A stretch of 64,000 bases of DNA from Eggerthella lenta DSM 2243 (GCF_000024265.1 NC_013204.1:752501-816500); one strand, 5' to 3'. Numbered from the stretch's first letter, positions 28,651-37,530 are shown. Numbers and translations: made by a program. The notes: generated by a model from the sequence alone, not told the origin.

Positions 28651-29327
28651 TGATTGACGAGGGAATGCGCGCCTTGGCCGAGGCGCTCCGGCAGCAGAGT
28701 GCGGCGTACGGGTTCGTGGCGCGTTTGTTGCGCACCGAGGTGGATGACGAGGCTCTCGGGAGGCTGCGCGCGATGAGGTTTCCTGCCGCGAGCGGCAACG
28801 ATCATCTCGATGCGGGCTATCGAGGGTTGTGCGCTTATCTGAACGCAGGCGGAGAGCGCCAGCACGGCGATTTGGCCGTGGACTTCCTGCATACGTTCAT
28901 CGGCGTGACGCAGGATCGAGAGCAGGTGGCTTTTCCGTACGAGTCGGTATACACCTCGCCTGAGCATCTGCTGATGCAGGATGCACGCGACGAAGTGCTG
29001 GCGGCGTACCGTGCGGCGAAGGTGGTGTTGGTGGACGAAGCGTGCGAGCCCGAGGATCATCTGGCGTTCGAGTTGGAGTTCATGCAGCTGTTGGGAGAGC
29101 GCGCCGCCGAGGCGCTGGAAGCGGGGGACGATGGATCGTGCGCGAACCTTTTGGAGGCTCGCCGTGCGTTTCTCGAGGAGCATCTGCTGAACTGGGTTCC
29201 CGATTTCGCCGACGACGTGCAACGCGTTGCACGCACGGGATTCTATCGGGCGTTGGCCGACATCGTGTTAGGGGTGCTTGAAACGGATCAAGCGTTCCTG
29301 GAAGACGTGCTGGACGATGCCGCGTAG
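28650..29327 (+). CDS. TorD/DmsD-family molybdoenzyme chaperone
   Basis: A 225-residue all-helical cytoplasmic protein of the TorD family. The segment QVAFPYESVYTSPEHLLMQDARDEVL corresponds to the family's conserved PYESVY/S region, followed by PEDHLAFELEFMQLL. These chaperones hold the Tat-bearing catalytic subunit until cofactor is inserted, so the client is presumably the gene at 22263. ATG 28650 was preferred over ATG 28647 because GGAGG ends four bases before it. It is the last gene of the operon; an insertion sequence begins 10 bases after its stop. Confidence 0.9.
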   Translation: MIDEGMRALAEALRQQSAAYGFVARLLRTEVDDEALGRLRAMRFPAASGNDHLDAGYRGLCAYLNAGGERQHGDLAVDFLHTFIGVTQDREQVAFPYESVYTSPEHLLMQDARDEVLAAYRAAKVVLVDEACEPEDHLAFELEFMQLLGERAAEALEAGDDGSCANLLEARRAFLEEHLLNWVPDFADDVQRVARTGFYRALADIVLGVLETDQAFLEDVLDDAA

Positions 29328-29345
29328 CGCGAGCTGCGGGTTATA

Positions 29346-29510
29346 GGCAAGAAAGTGTGTCCGTTTTAGGGGTGTAAGGGCAGGTCAAACCCTCGATAAA
29401 CCATCGTTTAAATTTCGGAGGCAGGTTTAAGTGCCTGGCAAGAATGTGTGTCCGCTTTCGACTTGACACCGCAGGTCAGAGGCCGTAAACCGCCCTCTTA
29501 AATTCCGTGG
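29346..29510 (+). repeat. Imperfect tandem duplication at the left end of the IS
   Basis: ggcaagaaagtgtgtccg (29346-) recurs as ggcaagaatgtgtgtccg (29437-), and the following caggtca recurs at the same 91-base offset (29381 and 29472). Similarity continues weakly to about 29510. Confidence 0.6.
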
Positions 29511-29522
29511 TTCAATCACGGG

Positions 29523-30641
29523 ATGAAGAAGATACTGTGCCCTGCGTGCGGGGGCGACACGAAACGCAACGGGAAGACCTCGTCGGGGGCGACTCGTTGG
29601 CGCTGCAAGGCATGCGGCGCATCCACCACGCAACGTTACGACAACGAGCCTAAACTGCTAGAGCTGTTCCTGAGGTGGCTGCTCTCGAAAAAGACCCAAG
29701 GCGAGTTCGGCATGCCCGGACGCACCTTCCGGCATCTCACGAATAAGTTCTGGGACCTGTGGCCCGTGGCTCCTGTCTGTGACGAGGTCCACCACGTGGT
29801 GGAGGTGGATGGCCTTTGGCTGGGGCGCGACGTCGTGATTATGATCGCCTGCACCGAGAAGCACGTGATCGGCTGGCATCTAGCGAGAAGCGAGAACGCG
29901 CAGGCGTGGGCGGCGCTCATGGCGCGCATAGCCCCTCCCGACGTCGTGATTACCGATGGCGGAAAGGGGTTCGAGAAGGCGAGACGCGCCGTGTGGCCGA
30001 ACACACGCGTGCAGCGCTGCGTCTTCCATGCGTTCTGTCAGGTGAAGCGCCAGACCACGACCAGGCCGCGGCTCCAGGCGGGCGTTGAGCTCTATGGCAT
30101 CGCCAAGAAGCTCATGCGCATAGGTAGCCTCAACGAAGCTGCGGAGTGGCTTGCGGGCTTCTCTAATTGGTGCACGGCATGGGAAGGATTCCTAAAGGAA
30201 AAAGAGGTGGTTGACGGGCGGATCCGCTACAAGCACGAGAGGCTGCGCACTGCGCGCGGCGGGCTTCTGAAGCTTTGTAGGGCCGGTACCCTATTCACCT
30301 ATCTCGACGAAGGCTTGCTCGAGGGAGGACCTGTTCCGGCGACTACGAACAGGATCGAAGGCGGCGTGAACGCCCAGATCCGCCACATGCTGCGAGAGCA
30401 TCGGGGATTGAGGCTGACGAGGCGCGTCAAGGCGGCGTTCTGGTGGTGCTATATGGACCTTGAAGCCCGTGCAAGCCCGAAAGAGATCCTGAAGGAAATG
30501 CCGACGGACGTCCTGATTGCTGAGTTTTATCGAGCAGCTGCCGAAGCTAGCGAAAAAGATGAAGCGGTGGGGCGCTGGGGCACTGCTGTGCAATGGAATG
30601 ACCTGCATGCAAGCGGCCCTTATCGCATGGATTACGATTAG
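29523..30641 (+). CDS. Transposase (IS1249/IS256-like) with N-terminal zinc ribbon
   Basis: A 372-residue DDE transposase. The N-terminus is a zinc ribbon (CPACGGDTKRNG and WRCKACGAS) that probably reads the inverted repeats. Candidate catalytic residues are Asp in VEVDGLWLG, Asp in VITDGGKGF and Glu in TTNRIEGGVNAQIR. The start ATG 29523 directly follows the hairpin ccgtg-gttcaat-cacgg, with no clear Shine-Dalgarno sequence, which would keep translation low. The frame is intact and lies within perfect inverted repeats and a target duplication, so the element is probably recent and possibly active. Confidence 0.9.
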   Translation: MKKILCPACGGDTKRNGKTSSGATRWRCKACGASTTQRYDNEPKLLELFLRWLLSKKTQGEFGMPGRTFRHLTNKFWDLWPVAPVCDEVHHVVEVDGLWLGRDVVIMIACTEKHVIGWHLARSENAQAWAALMARIAPPDVVITDGGKGFEKARRAVWPNTRVQRCVFHAFCQVKRQTTTRPRLQAGVELYGIAKKLMRIGSLNEAAEWLAGFSNWCTAWEGFLKEKEVVDGRIRYKHERLRTARGGLLKLCRAGTLFTYLDEGLLEGGPVPATTNRIEGGVNAQIRHMLREHRGLRLTRRVKAAFWWCYMDLEARASPKEILKEMPTDVLIAEFYRAAAEASEKDEAVGRWGTAVQWNDLHASGPYRMDYD

Positions 30642-30685
30642 GCTCTGGACACACTTTCTTGCCTATAACCCCGAGCTGCAGGCAT

Positions 30686-30710
30686 AAAAAAATGGGACGC
30701 GAACGTCCCA
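30686..30710 (-). terminator. Intrinsic terminator (minus strand)
   Basis: On the minus strand tgggacg-ttcg-cgtccca is followed by seven T residues. It lies downstream of the LuxR gene at 30911-32308. Confidence 0.85.
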
Positions 30711-30720
30711 AAGAAAGACA

Positions 30721-30754
30721 AAGGGTTCTGCCCCCTCCAAAAAACAGAACCCTT
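30721..30754. terminator. Second hairpin, possibly bidirectional
   Basis: aagggttctg...cagaaccctt, a perfect 10-bp stem with a 14-base loop, followed by T-rich sequence on both strands. Confidence 0.6.
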
Positions 30755-30910
30755 ATCTTTACCGAAGCATCAAAGCCTCTGTAAATGCACGGATTATTAT
30801 ACCACCCCTCTTCACGAAATCACAACATATATTTTCGGCGAGCAACGAGCGGGGAACTGAGCTGGGGCGACGATGCCGACGAGCTCGTATTCGGCTTGGT
30901 GTGACCGAGA

Positions 30911-32308
30911 TCAACCCTTCGTCAGGCGCAGGATGTCCTCGCGCGAGGAGACGTCGAGCTTGCGATAGATGTTGTGGATGTGGGTGCGCACCGTGTTCGG
31001 CGAGATGAACAGCACGTCGGAGATGTAGGCGCCGCTGTGGCCTTCGGCGAGGTAGGCGAGGATTTCCTGCTCGCGCGCCGTGAGGTTGTGCGCGTCCGCC
31101 AGCTGGGCGCAGCGGTCGGGCGAGCTTGCGGGCGTCGCCTCGTCCTCGGCGTGCTCGGCGGCGCGCTGTTCGTCGTGCGCATCGCGGGTGCGGCGCATGT
31201 ACGACGAGAGCACCATGACGAACGCGTACAGCGTGGTGGTGACCGTCACCGCCACATGGACGAGGTCGTCGTCGAGCACGCTCGCGAAGCTCTGGCCGGC
31301 GAACGAGGCTGCGCAGAACAGCAGCACGGCGGTGGAGAACACGAGGTCGGCCGAGAACTCGCCCGCGTTCGCGATGGCGCATAGCGTGGCCAGCGTGAGG
31401 ATGGCCGCCAGCGCGTACAGCGCGTAGGTCAGAAACGACACGAGTCCCGACCCGCTGCCCACCGATGCCGAGATGCTGGTGGCCGCCAGCAGCACCATGG
31501 CCATGAGCGGCAGGAACGTCTGGTGCATGCCGCCTCGCAGCGCGAAGCGCTTTTTGCGAAGGGTCGTGTACGCCAGCAGCGTCGCGGCATCGAGCGCGAG
31601 CGCGGCCAGGTAGGCGTTCTGGCTCTCGTTGAACGCGGTGCGCATGACGGCCATCGCGAACGCGAACACGAGCAGCCCCAGCCCGGGCGCGACGACCACG
31701 TCGGCCAGCGAGGCCAGGGTGGCGCCCGTCGTGCGGCCCTCGGCGCGTTCGGGGGCGGTCTGCTCGGTGCTGTCCGCCGTTCCCGAGAACGCGAGAGGGA
31801 CGATGACGGCCGCGATGGAGCTGAGCACGAACAGCACCGTCACGCCCGGCAGGGGCAGCACGGCGTACAGAAAGCAGATCCCGGCCGACAGCATGCTGGC
31901 AAGGGAAACGGCGACGAGCGCGCGCTTGATTTTGAAACGCGCGCAGATGCGCCCCCACGTGAGCGCCAAGCACACGTCGCCGAGGGCGGCGGCCACGGCA
32001 AGCGCGATGAGCAGCGCCGTACCCAAGCTGCCGAACCAGGAGAAGTACGCGAACGCGAGCGCGCAGCACAGGTACAGCATGCCGCCCCCGGCGCCCAGCA
32101 GCATGGACGGCAGGCGCTTTCCCGCCAGCGACAAGCCGAGGAACAGCGCGCCGAACAGCGTGGCCGCCAACAGGGTGGTTTCGGCGAAGGTGCCCACGAA
32201 CAGCAACGTATGCTCGAAGCGCAGAAACGAGATGACCGTTCCCGAATAGATGAGCAGCGTGGAGAACAGGCAGGCGACGCCAACGATGAGCGCTGTCATC
32301 GCAGGCAA
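30911..32308 (-). CDS. LuxR-family regulator with multi-spanning membrane domain
   Basis: A 465-residue regulator: about 12 hydrophobic segments from the very N-terminus (ALIVGVACLFSTLLIYSGTV) to about residue 375, a charged linker, and a LuxR helix-turn-helix at the end (LTAREQEILAYLAEGHSGAY, then ISPNTVRTHIHNIYRKLDVS). TTG 32308 has GAAGGG six bases upstream; ATG 32299 is the alternative start. A strong extended -10 lies 90 bases upstream. It is divergent from the flavoprotein gene at 32585 and probably regulates it. Two tandem hairpins lie downstream. Confidence 0.83.
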   Translation of the reverse strand: MPAMTALIVGVACLFSTLLIYSGTVISFLRFEHTLLFVGTFAETTLLAATLFGALFLGLSLAGKRLPSMLLGAGGGMLYLCCALAFAYFSWFGSLGTALLIALAVAAALGDVCLALTWGRICARFKIKRALVAVSLASMLSAGICFLYAVLPLPGVTVLFVLSSIAAVIVPLAFSGTADSTEQTAPERAEGRTTGATLASLADVVVAPGLGLLVFAFAMAVMRTAFNESQNAYLAALALDAATLLAYTTLRKKRFALRGGMHQTFLPLMAMVLLAATSISASVGSGSGLVSFLTYALYALAAILTLATLCAIANAGEFSADLVFSTAVLLFCAASFAGQSFASVLDDDLVHVAVTVTTTLYAFVMVLSSYMRRTRDAHDEQRAAEHAEDEATPASSPDRCAQLADAHNLTAREQEILAYLAEGHSGAYISDVLFISPNTVRTHIHNIYRKLDVSSREDILRLTKG

Positions 32309-32400
32309 GGAGAGCCCTTCGCCCGCTCGCCCGCGTTCGAGCTTGCCCGTTGTTTCGCGTTGCGTCTCGATAGCCGCCTCCTTCCCTCGCCGTGCGTCGC

Positions 32401-32409
32401 ATTATAGCA
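32401..32409 (-). promoter_or_regulatory. Extended -10 promoter element of LuxR gene
   Basis: On the minus strand TGC-TATAAT is a consensus -10 with TGn extension. It predicts a leader of about 85 bases before the LuxR start. No good -35 is needed or seen. Confidence 0.65.
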
Positions 32410-32426
32410 TTCGCGCGTCTCACCTG

Positions 32427-32468
32427 CGTAAACAATCGACGTTGAGGCGTCTACGTAAAATCGTTGAG
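32427..32468. promoter_or_regulatory. Direct repeat between divergent LuxR and flavoprotein genes
   Basis: cgtaaacaatcgacgttgag (32427-32446) and cgtaaaatcgttgag (32454-32468) share CGTAAA-ATCG-GTTGAG with small gaps. It is a candidate activator site in the shared regulatory region. Confidence 0.4.
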
Positions 32469-32584
32469 AAGCATTCGCCATCTGCGGAAACGCAAATCAA
32501 CGTTTTTTCGGATGGAAGCGTGCGTCGGTTCGGGCAAAGATGGGGTCGCAGGGTACGAAGCACAACGCAAAGGAGATGGGGAAC

Positions 32585-34441
32585 ATGGAACTTTCTCGCA
32601 GGAACTTCTTGGTGGGCGCCGCCAGCGCCGGCGTCCTCGGCGCGATGGCCGGGCTGACCGGATGCGCGCCGCAGGCGTCGTCCGCGTCGGCTAAGAACGG
32701 CGACGCGTCGTCCGCCGACGCGGCGGTCGCGCGTCCGACCTATTACATGTGCGACGAGGATTGGCTGGGAAGCGCGCCCGAGATCGCCGACGCCGACATC
32801 AAAGAGACGAAGAGCTTCGACGTCGTGGTGGTGGGCGGCGGCCATGCCGGCACGCAGGCGGCGCTTGCGGCGGCGCAGGAGGGCGCGAAGGTCGCCGTCA
32901 TCGAGAAGCACAACGACGGCGAGATCGTTTACCGCGGCGACGACATCTGCTCGTACAACTCCAAGATGCTGGAGGCGTGGGGCTTCGGCCCGTACGACCT
33001 CGACGAGATCGTCAACGAGTACGTGCGCCGCGCCAACGGCCGCTGCAACACCGAAGTCATCCGCTCGTTCGTGTACAACTCCGGCGAGATGATGGACAAC
33101 CTGGCCTCGCTGATCCCCGACACGTCGGACGTGTTCGACTACGAGGGCGGCCAGTGCATCGTGCAGATCGCCTACGACAAGCCCAGCGGTGCCGATTACC
33201 CCGTGGAGGTTTCGGGCTACAAGATGTGGGCGTCCACGGTGCAGACGGTGGGCACGAAGAACGAGCAGCCCGTGGGCAAGAAGCAGAAGACGGGCATCTC
33301 GCGCCTGTCCGAAATCGAGGAATACTGCCGCGACGCGGCCGAGGATCTGGGCGCCGAATGGTTCTGCGGGCAGACCGCGGCGCGCTGCGTGCAGGATGCC
33401 GACGGCGCTGTTAAGGGCATCATCGCCGAGGACGCCGACGGTAACTACGTGAAGTTCGAGGCGGCCAAGGGCGTCATCCTGGCCACGGGCGACTTCGGTG
33501 GCAACACCGACATGGTGTGGGAGCTGTGCTCCGAATGCGCCGAGAACGCCGAGCGCCACGGCGTGGACCGCGCCGAGCTCATGGGCATGACCGACTGCGA
33601 CGGATCCGGTCATAAGATCGGGTGCTGGGCGGGCGGCGCCATCGAGAGCCATCCCCGCCCGGTTGCGGGCGACGCGCCCTCCATCTCGTTCGGCCCTTGG
33701 GGCTCCACGCCGTGTCTGTGGATGAACTGCAACGGCCAGCGCTTCATGAACGAATCGTTCGCGGGCCTCGTGCTGGCGCAGTCGTGCCGCCAGCCTATCA
33801 ACCCGGAGGCCAAGATGGTGGGCAACTTCGCCATCATGGACAGCAAGTACATGAGCTACATCCAGGCGGGCGGCCTCGATCACGGCGCTCCCAACTGGGG
33901 CTTCCCCGAGGGCATTGAGGAGTTCCAGGCGCAGATGGCGGCGGCGGATCCCGCTGCCGGCACGGTGGAAGTGCGCGGTTTGGAGATCGCGAACCGCACG
34001 AGCCCGTTCGTGAACGAGATATTCGTGGGAGCCACGCTCGAAGACGCGCTGAAGAACGCCGGTCTCGAAGGCGAGGCGCTCGAGAACGCCAAGGCCAGCG
34101 TCGAGCGCTACAACGAGCTGTGCGCCGCAGGCAAGGACACCGACTTCGGCAAGCCGGAGAACCTGCTGATCCCCATCGACGAAGGTCCGTTCTTCGTTGC
34201 CACGCAGGGCACGAACAAGCTGTACGGCCCCGGCCTGAACACCCTGGCGGGCTTGTGCGTGAACGGCGATTACCAGGTGCTGACCGCTTCGAAGAACGAG
34301 GTGATCAAGGGTCTGTATGCCGTGGGCAACACGATGGGCGAGCGCTACGGCAACGCCTACAACTGCCCCTCGGCCGGCAACAACATGGGCAACGCTATGA
34401 CCAGCGGCCGCGTGGCCGGCAAGCACGCCGCAACCGCGTAG
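32585..34441 (+). CDS. Tat-exported FAD-dependent reductase (flavocytochrome c-like), lipoprotein
   Basis: A 618-residue flavoprotein. The twin-arginine signal SRRNFLVG ends in the lipobox LTGC (Cys27), so the mature protein is probably membrane-tethered outside the cell membrane. The FAD site VVVGGGHAG follows a short linker, the family's GxRFxNE position reads GQRFMNE, and the C-terminal block is CPSAGNNMGNAMTSGR, where Asn occupies the position usually held by Arg. No heme or FMN domain is present. ATG 32585 was chosen over ATG 32576 because AAGGAG lies nine bases before it. It is divergent from one LuxR gene and convergent with a second; the first is the more likely regulator. The substrate is unknown. 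Confidence 0.88.
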   Translation: MELSRRNFLVGAASAGVLGAMAGLTGCAPQASSASAKNGDASSADAAVARPTYYMCDEDWLGSAPEIADADIKETKSFDVVVVGGGHAGTQAALAAAQEGAKVAVIEKHNDGEIVYRGDDICSYNSKMLEAWGFGPYDLDEIVNEYVRRANGRCNTEVIRSFVYNSGEMMDNLASLIPDTSDVFDYEGGQCIVQIAYDKPSGADYPVEVSGYKMWASTVQTVGTKNEQPVGKKQKTGISRLSEIEEYCRDAAEDLGAEWFCGQTAARCVQDADGAVKGIIAEDADGNYVKFEAAKGVILATGDFGGNTDMVWELCSECAENAERHGVDRAELMGMTDCDGSGHKIGCWAGGAIESHPRPVAGDAPSISFGPWGSTPCLWMNCNGQRFMNESFAGLVLAQSCRQPINPEAKMVGNFAIMDSKYMSYIQAGGLDHGAPNWGFPEGIEEFQAQMAAADPAAGTVEVRGLEIANRTSPFVNEIFVGATLEDALKNAGLEGEALENAKASVERYNELCAAGKDTDFGKPENLLIPIDEGPFFVATQGTNKLYGPGLNTLAGLCVNGDYQVLTASKNEVIKGLYAVGNTMGERYGNAYNCPSAGNNMGNAMTSGRVAGKHAATA

Positions 34442-34460
34442 CTCTTCAACCTGCCATACC

Positions 34461-34507
34461 CTCCCTCCCTCGGAAGCCGCGCCTTTTGGCGCGGCTTCCG
34501 GCGTGTT
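34461..34507. terminator. Terminator, copy 1 of a duplicated unit
   Basis: ggaagccgcgcc-tttt-ggcgcggcttcc (34472-34499) lies between convergent genes. The whole 47-base neighbourhood recurs at 40912-40958. Confidence 0.85.
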
Positions 34508-34520
34508 TGCGTGCGGGGGT

Positions 34521-36038
34521 TCAGTGGCAGTCGCCGTCGAGCTCGATCATGTCGAGGAGCGCCTGCTGGGAGTGCACGCCGAACTTGCGGTAGATACGCT
34601 TGATGTGGGTTTTCGCCGTTTCCTCCGAGATGACCAGCTGGGTGCTGATGAAGCTGCAGTTGCGTCCTTTCGCCAGCAGTTCGAGCACCTCGGTCTCGCG
34701 CGGCGACAGTCCTCTCATCTCGGCCAGCTTCTTGAGCGAGCGCCTGAACCGCGGGGCTGGTCCATCCTGGCCAAGCGGATCGAACATGCTCCATCCCGAT
34801 TCGGGGAAAGGGCTTTCGAAGGCGAACAGCGACACGAGCAGGATCACGAACACCGAGCATGCGGCCACGACGGCCATCGTGTAGGGGTCGTCGGCAAGCA
34901 GCACGAGCTGGGCGCCTGCAATAGAGCCGGCCAGCTGGCCGGCCATGAGCATCATCATCGACAACGATGCGAAACGGGCCACCGGCTTGTCCAGCTTGCG
35001 CGCCAGCAGCGCCCATAGCGCCCAGATGATGATGTAGAAGTACTGGTAGCCCATCTGATGCAGCGCGAACCCGATGAGGTCGAGCGGATAAGTGAGCGAG
35101 AAGAAGATGAAGCCCGCCGCCATGAGCGGCAAGGCGACCTGGTAAGTCATGTGCCGGAAATCCATTCGGAACACGCTGGTGGTGACGAGGATGGCGGTAG
35201 CCCCCAGGATGAGCGCCACGATGTTGAGGTAGTCTCGCACGGTGATAAGGTTGTCGCTGCTCAGCGCGAAGAAGCCTTTCATGAGTCCGTATGAAAGGCC
35301 GAAGAACAGCGATATGCCCGCGATCTCCAGCAGCGCCTTGCGCGTCGTGGTGAGGCGGGGCTTGCGGCCGGATGGGGGCGCGTCGGGACCGGCGACTTCG
35401 TCGGAGGGCTGGCGCGCGGTCCGCACGATGCTCTGCTTGCGCGTGAACAGCCACATTTCCGCAGCGGGAAGTCCTACCGTCAGAAAGCGCGCAACCTGAT
35501 CGGGCAGAAACGACAGCAGCAGGTAGAACGCGCTGCCGATGACGGTTGCCAGCATGCTGTACACGATGGTCTGGCGTGCGCCGAGTATGGTGAGAAGCTC
35601 GCCCCAGAGGATCACCTCGACGGCGCTTCCGACTCCGGTGATCAGCGCTCCGAACAAGTAGGCGAACGAGCTCGCTTCGTTGAACGAAGCGGCCGACGGA
35701 TACGAAACGAGCAGCGTCCCCATAAGCGTAAGGGCTCCGGCTACGAGGGGGACGGCCGAGCTGCGTCCGAATACCGGCCGCTTGCGGCTCATGACGAACA
35801 GGGCGCCGTAGCCTAGCACGTTCGTTAAAAGCGAAAGCAGCCAGAGCGGTTCGAGGGGCACGCCTACCGTGGCCGGCCCTGGCGCGGGCGAGATGGAGTA
35901 GAAGGTCGAGCTCCAAAACGTTACCCAAACCCACGTCCAGTGCAGCGCGAAACCTAACGCGATGGTCGGCTGGACGTCGAAGCTGAACACGGAGAGCTTG
36001 ATGCGCTTGCCCAGCGCAGCAAAGCCGAACTTTCCCAT
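34521..36038 (-). CDS. LuxR-family regulator with multi-spanning membrane domain
   Basis: A 505-residue regulator: a short basic cytoplasmic start, about 12 hydrophobic segments to about residue 400, a linker, and a LuxR helix-turn-helix (LSPRETEVLELLAKGRNCSF, then ISEETAKTHIKRIYRKFGVH). ATG 36038 has GGGGGAAG upstream. It is divergent from the operon of a cysteine desulfurase, a molybdoenzyme and an FeS subunit, and so is the likely regulator of that operon. The 219-base divergent region contains a GC palindrome at 36124-36136. Similar regulators adjoin catechol dehydroxylase-type molybdoenzymes in Eggerthellaceae (established), which fits this neighbour. Confidence 0.87.
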   Translation of the reverse strand: MGKFGFAALGKRIKLSVFSFDVQPTIALGFALHWTWVWVTFWSSTFYSISPAPGPATVGVPLEPLWLLSLLTNVLGYGALFVMSRKRPVFGRSSAVPLVAGALTLMGTLLVSYPSAASFNEASSFAYLFGALITGVGSAVEVILWGELLTILGARQTIVYSMLATVIGSAFYLLLSFLPDQVARFLTVGLPAAEMWLFTRKQSIVRTARQPSDEVAGPDAPPSGRKPRLTTTRKALLEIAGISLFFGLSYGLMKGFFALSSDNLITVRDYLNIVALILGATAILVTTSVFRMDFRHMTYQVALPLMAAGFIFFSLTYPLDLIGFALHQMGYQYFYIIIWALWALLARKLDKPVARFASLSMMMLMAGQLAGSIAGAQLVLLADDPYTMAVVAACSVFVILLVSLFAFESPFPESGWSMFDPLGQDGPAPRFRRSLKKLAEMRGLSPRETEVLELLAKGRNCSFISTQLVISEETAKTHIKRIYRKFGVHSQQALLDMIELDGDCH

Positions 36039-36123
36039 GCTTCCCCCTTCCCCCGTTCTCTATTGTATCGGGTTTGCCGGGGAAAGGCTGCAAGCGCAGG
36101 GGGCGATCCCCGCAAAACGTATC

Positions 36124-36136
36124 CCCCTGACAGGGG
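36124..36136. promoter_or_regulatory. Palindrome CCCCTGACAGGGG in divergent region
   Basis: Perfect 6-bp arms around one base lie between the LuxR gene (-) and the desulfurase-molybdoenzyme operon (+). It is a candidate operator. A GC-rich palindrome of related look lies at 52208-52223 in another LuxR/reductase divergent region. Confidence 0.4.
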
Positions 36137-36257
36137 TATTTTCGGGTTGCCCCCGTTCCGTCGCGGTGAAACGGGTGTAAGGGCTGCTAGATTTCGACCA
36201 GAGCCAACGGGGAGGCCGGCCGCGCGAAACGGCGGCCGCCAGGGGACGGGGGAAGTT

Positions 36258-37505
36258 ATGGAACGTATGCATGCAGATGAGAGCTCAGCGCATGGAGGCG
36301 CTGAAGTTTATTTGGACAACGCGGCGACCGCGCCTATGCATCCGCGCGTGATCGAGGCGGTTTCCGCCGTCATGCGCGATGCGTACGGAAATCCGTCGTC
36401 CCAGCATGCGAAAGGGCGTGCAGCAAGGGCGTTGCTCGACGAGAGCCGCGCGGTCGTGGCTGAGGCGGTGGGCGCGTTTCCCGACGAGATCTATTTCACC
36501 TCGGGCGGCACGGAGGCGAACAACCTCGCCATCACGGGATCGTGCTCTGCGTACGCTCGCGATCATGGCCGTGCGGGGGCGGTGGTCACGTCCGCGCTCG
36601 AACACCCTTCGGTCACGAAAACGGTGCGCGGCCTCAAGCGCGACGGCTGGACGGTGTTTTACTTGGACGCTCGCGACGGCGAGCTCGATCTTTCCGGACT
36701 TGATCGCATATTGGACGAGGTTCCCGACGTAGTGTTGGCCACGGTGATGAGCGTGCAGAGCGAATTGGGGTACCGCTTCCCGATCGAAGACGTCGTCCGG
36801 CGTTGCCGCGCCGTCGGCTGCGCGAGAAAAACGCGCGGGCCGCTCGTGCACACCGATGCGGTGCAGGCGTTCGGGAAGCTGCCCCTCGACGTGCACGAGC
36901 TGGACGCCGACCTGCTGTCGTTCTGCGCGCACAAGGTGGGCGGTCCGAAGGGCGTCGGCGCGTTGTACGTGCGGCGCGGCACCCGGCTGTTCACCACGGC
37001 GTTCGGCGGCGGACAGGAGCGCGGGCTGCGTTCGGGCACCGAGGCGCTGCCCCTTATCGCCGGCTTCGCCGAGGCCGCGCGCATCGCGCATGCCGAGCAA
37101 GCGGCAGCATTCGAGCGCGCTTCGACCTTGCGCGCGCATGTGGTCGGCGCGCTGCGCCACCGCTACGCCGACGTCATCGTGAACTCGCGCGACGGCGGGT
37201 CTCCCTTCATCGTGAACTTCTCGCTGCCGGGCACCGACAACCGCGCGGTGCTTGCGGATCTGAGCGACGCGGGCGTGTTTCTCTCGGCATCCATGGCGTG
37301 CAGCTCCAACCACACCACGGTGCCTCCCGGCACCTGGCGCGAGAAGCATCCGCTGGCATTGCAGCTGGCGGGCGTGCCCGCCTCGCTCACTCGGTGCACC
37401 TATCGCCTCAGCTTCAGCGACCGAACCACGGTTGCCGAGGTCGATCGGTTCCTGGAAGAACTCGAGGAGGTGGTGCCCGCCGATCAGGTTGCACGTTCTG
37501 CATAG
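36258..37505 (+). CDS. Cysteine desulfurase (NifS/IscS-like)
   Basis: A PLP enzyme of 415 residues that removes sulfur from cysteine as an enzyme-bound persulfide. Signatures are VYLDNAATAP at the N-terminus, SGGTEANNLAI, HTDAVQAFGK, and FCAHKVGGPKGVG with the PLP lysine. The catalytic Cys is in the SMACSSNHTT loop (usually SGSACTS), so the loop is slightly divergent. ATG 36258 has GGGGGAAG four bases before it. It lies 25 bases upstream of a molybdoenzyme gene, so its sulfur may go to that enzyme's Moco (as IscS supplies FdhD in formate dehydrogenase maturation) or to its FeS clusters. This link is inferred from position. Confidence 0.9.
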   Translation: MERMHADESSAHGGAEVYLDNAATAPMHPRVIEAVSAVMRDAYGNPSSQHAKGRAARALLDESRAVVAEAVGAFPDEIYFTSGGTEANNLAITGSCSAYARDHGRAGAVVTSALEHPSVTKTVRGLKRDGWTVFYLDARDGELDLSGLDRILDEVPDVVLATVMSVQSELGYRFPIEDVVRRCRAVGCARKTRGPLVHTDAVQAFGKLPLDVHELDADLLSFCAHKVGGPKGVGALYVRRGTRLFTTAFGGGQERGLRSGTEALPLIAGFAEAARIAHAEQAAAFERASTLRAHVVGALRHRYADVIVNSRDGGSPFIVNFSLPGTDNRAVLADLSDAGVFLSASMACSSNHTTVPPGTWREKHPLALQLAGVPASLTRCTYRLSFSDRTTVAEVDRFLEELEEVVPADQVARSA

Positions 37506-37530
37506 TCATCGTACGAGGAGGAGGAAACCA

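Larger units (their letters stand above)
29338..30671 (+). mobile_element. Intact insertion sequence, IS1249/IS256-like, 1334 bp
   Basis: Perfect 25-bp terminal inverted repeats, gggttataggcaagaaagtg and five more bases, lie at 29338-29362 and 30647-30671. They are flanked by an exact 8-bp target duplication CGAGCTGC (29330-29337 and 30672-30679). One transposase gene is inside. The left end carries a second, degenerate copy of the terminal ~75 bases starting at 29437. The element landed 10 bases after the chaperone stop, so no gene is broken, but it separates the operon from its original 3' region. Confidence 0.92.

Noticed and set aside
30759-32435. Minus-strand frame longer than the LuxR gene and overlapping it in another frame
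   Set aside because: Arg/Ala/His-rich shadow; the alternative frame encodes membrane helices and a clear LuxR helix-turn-helix.
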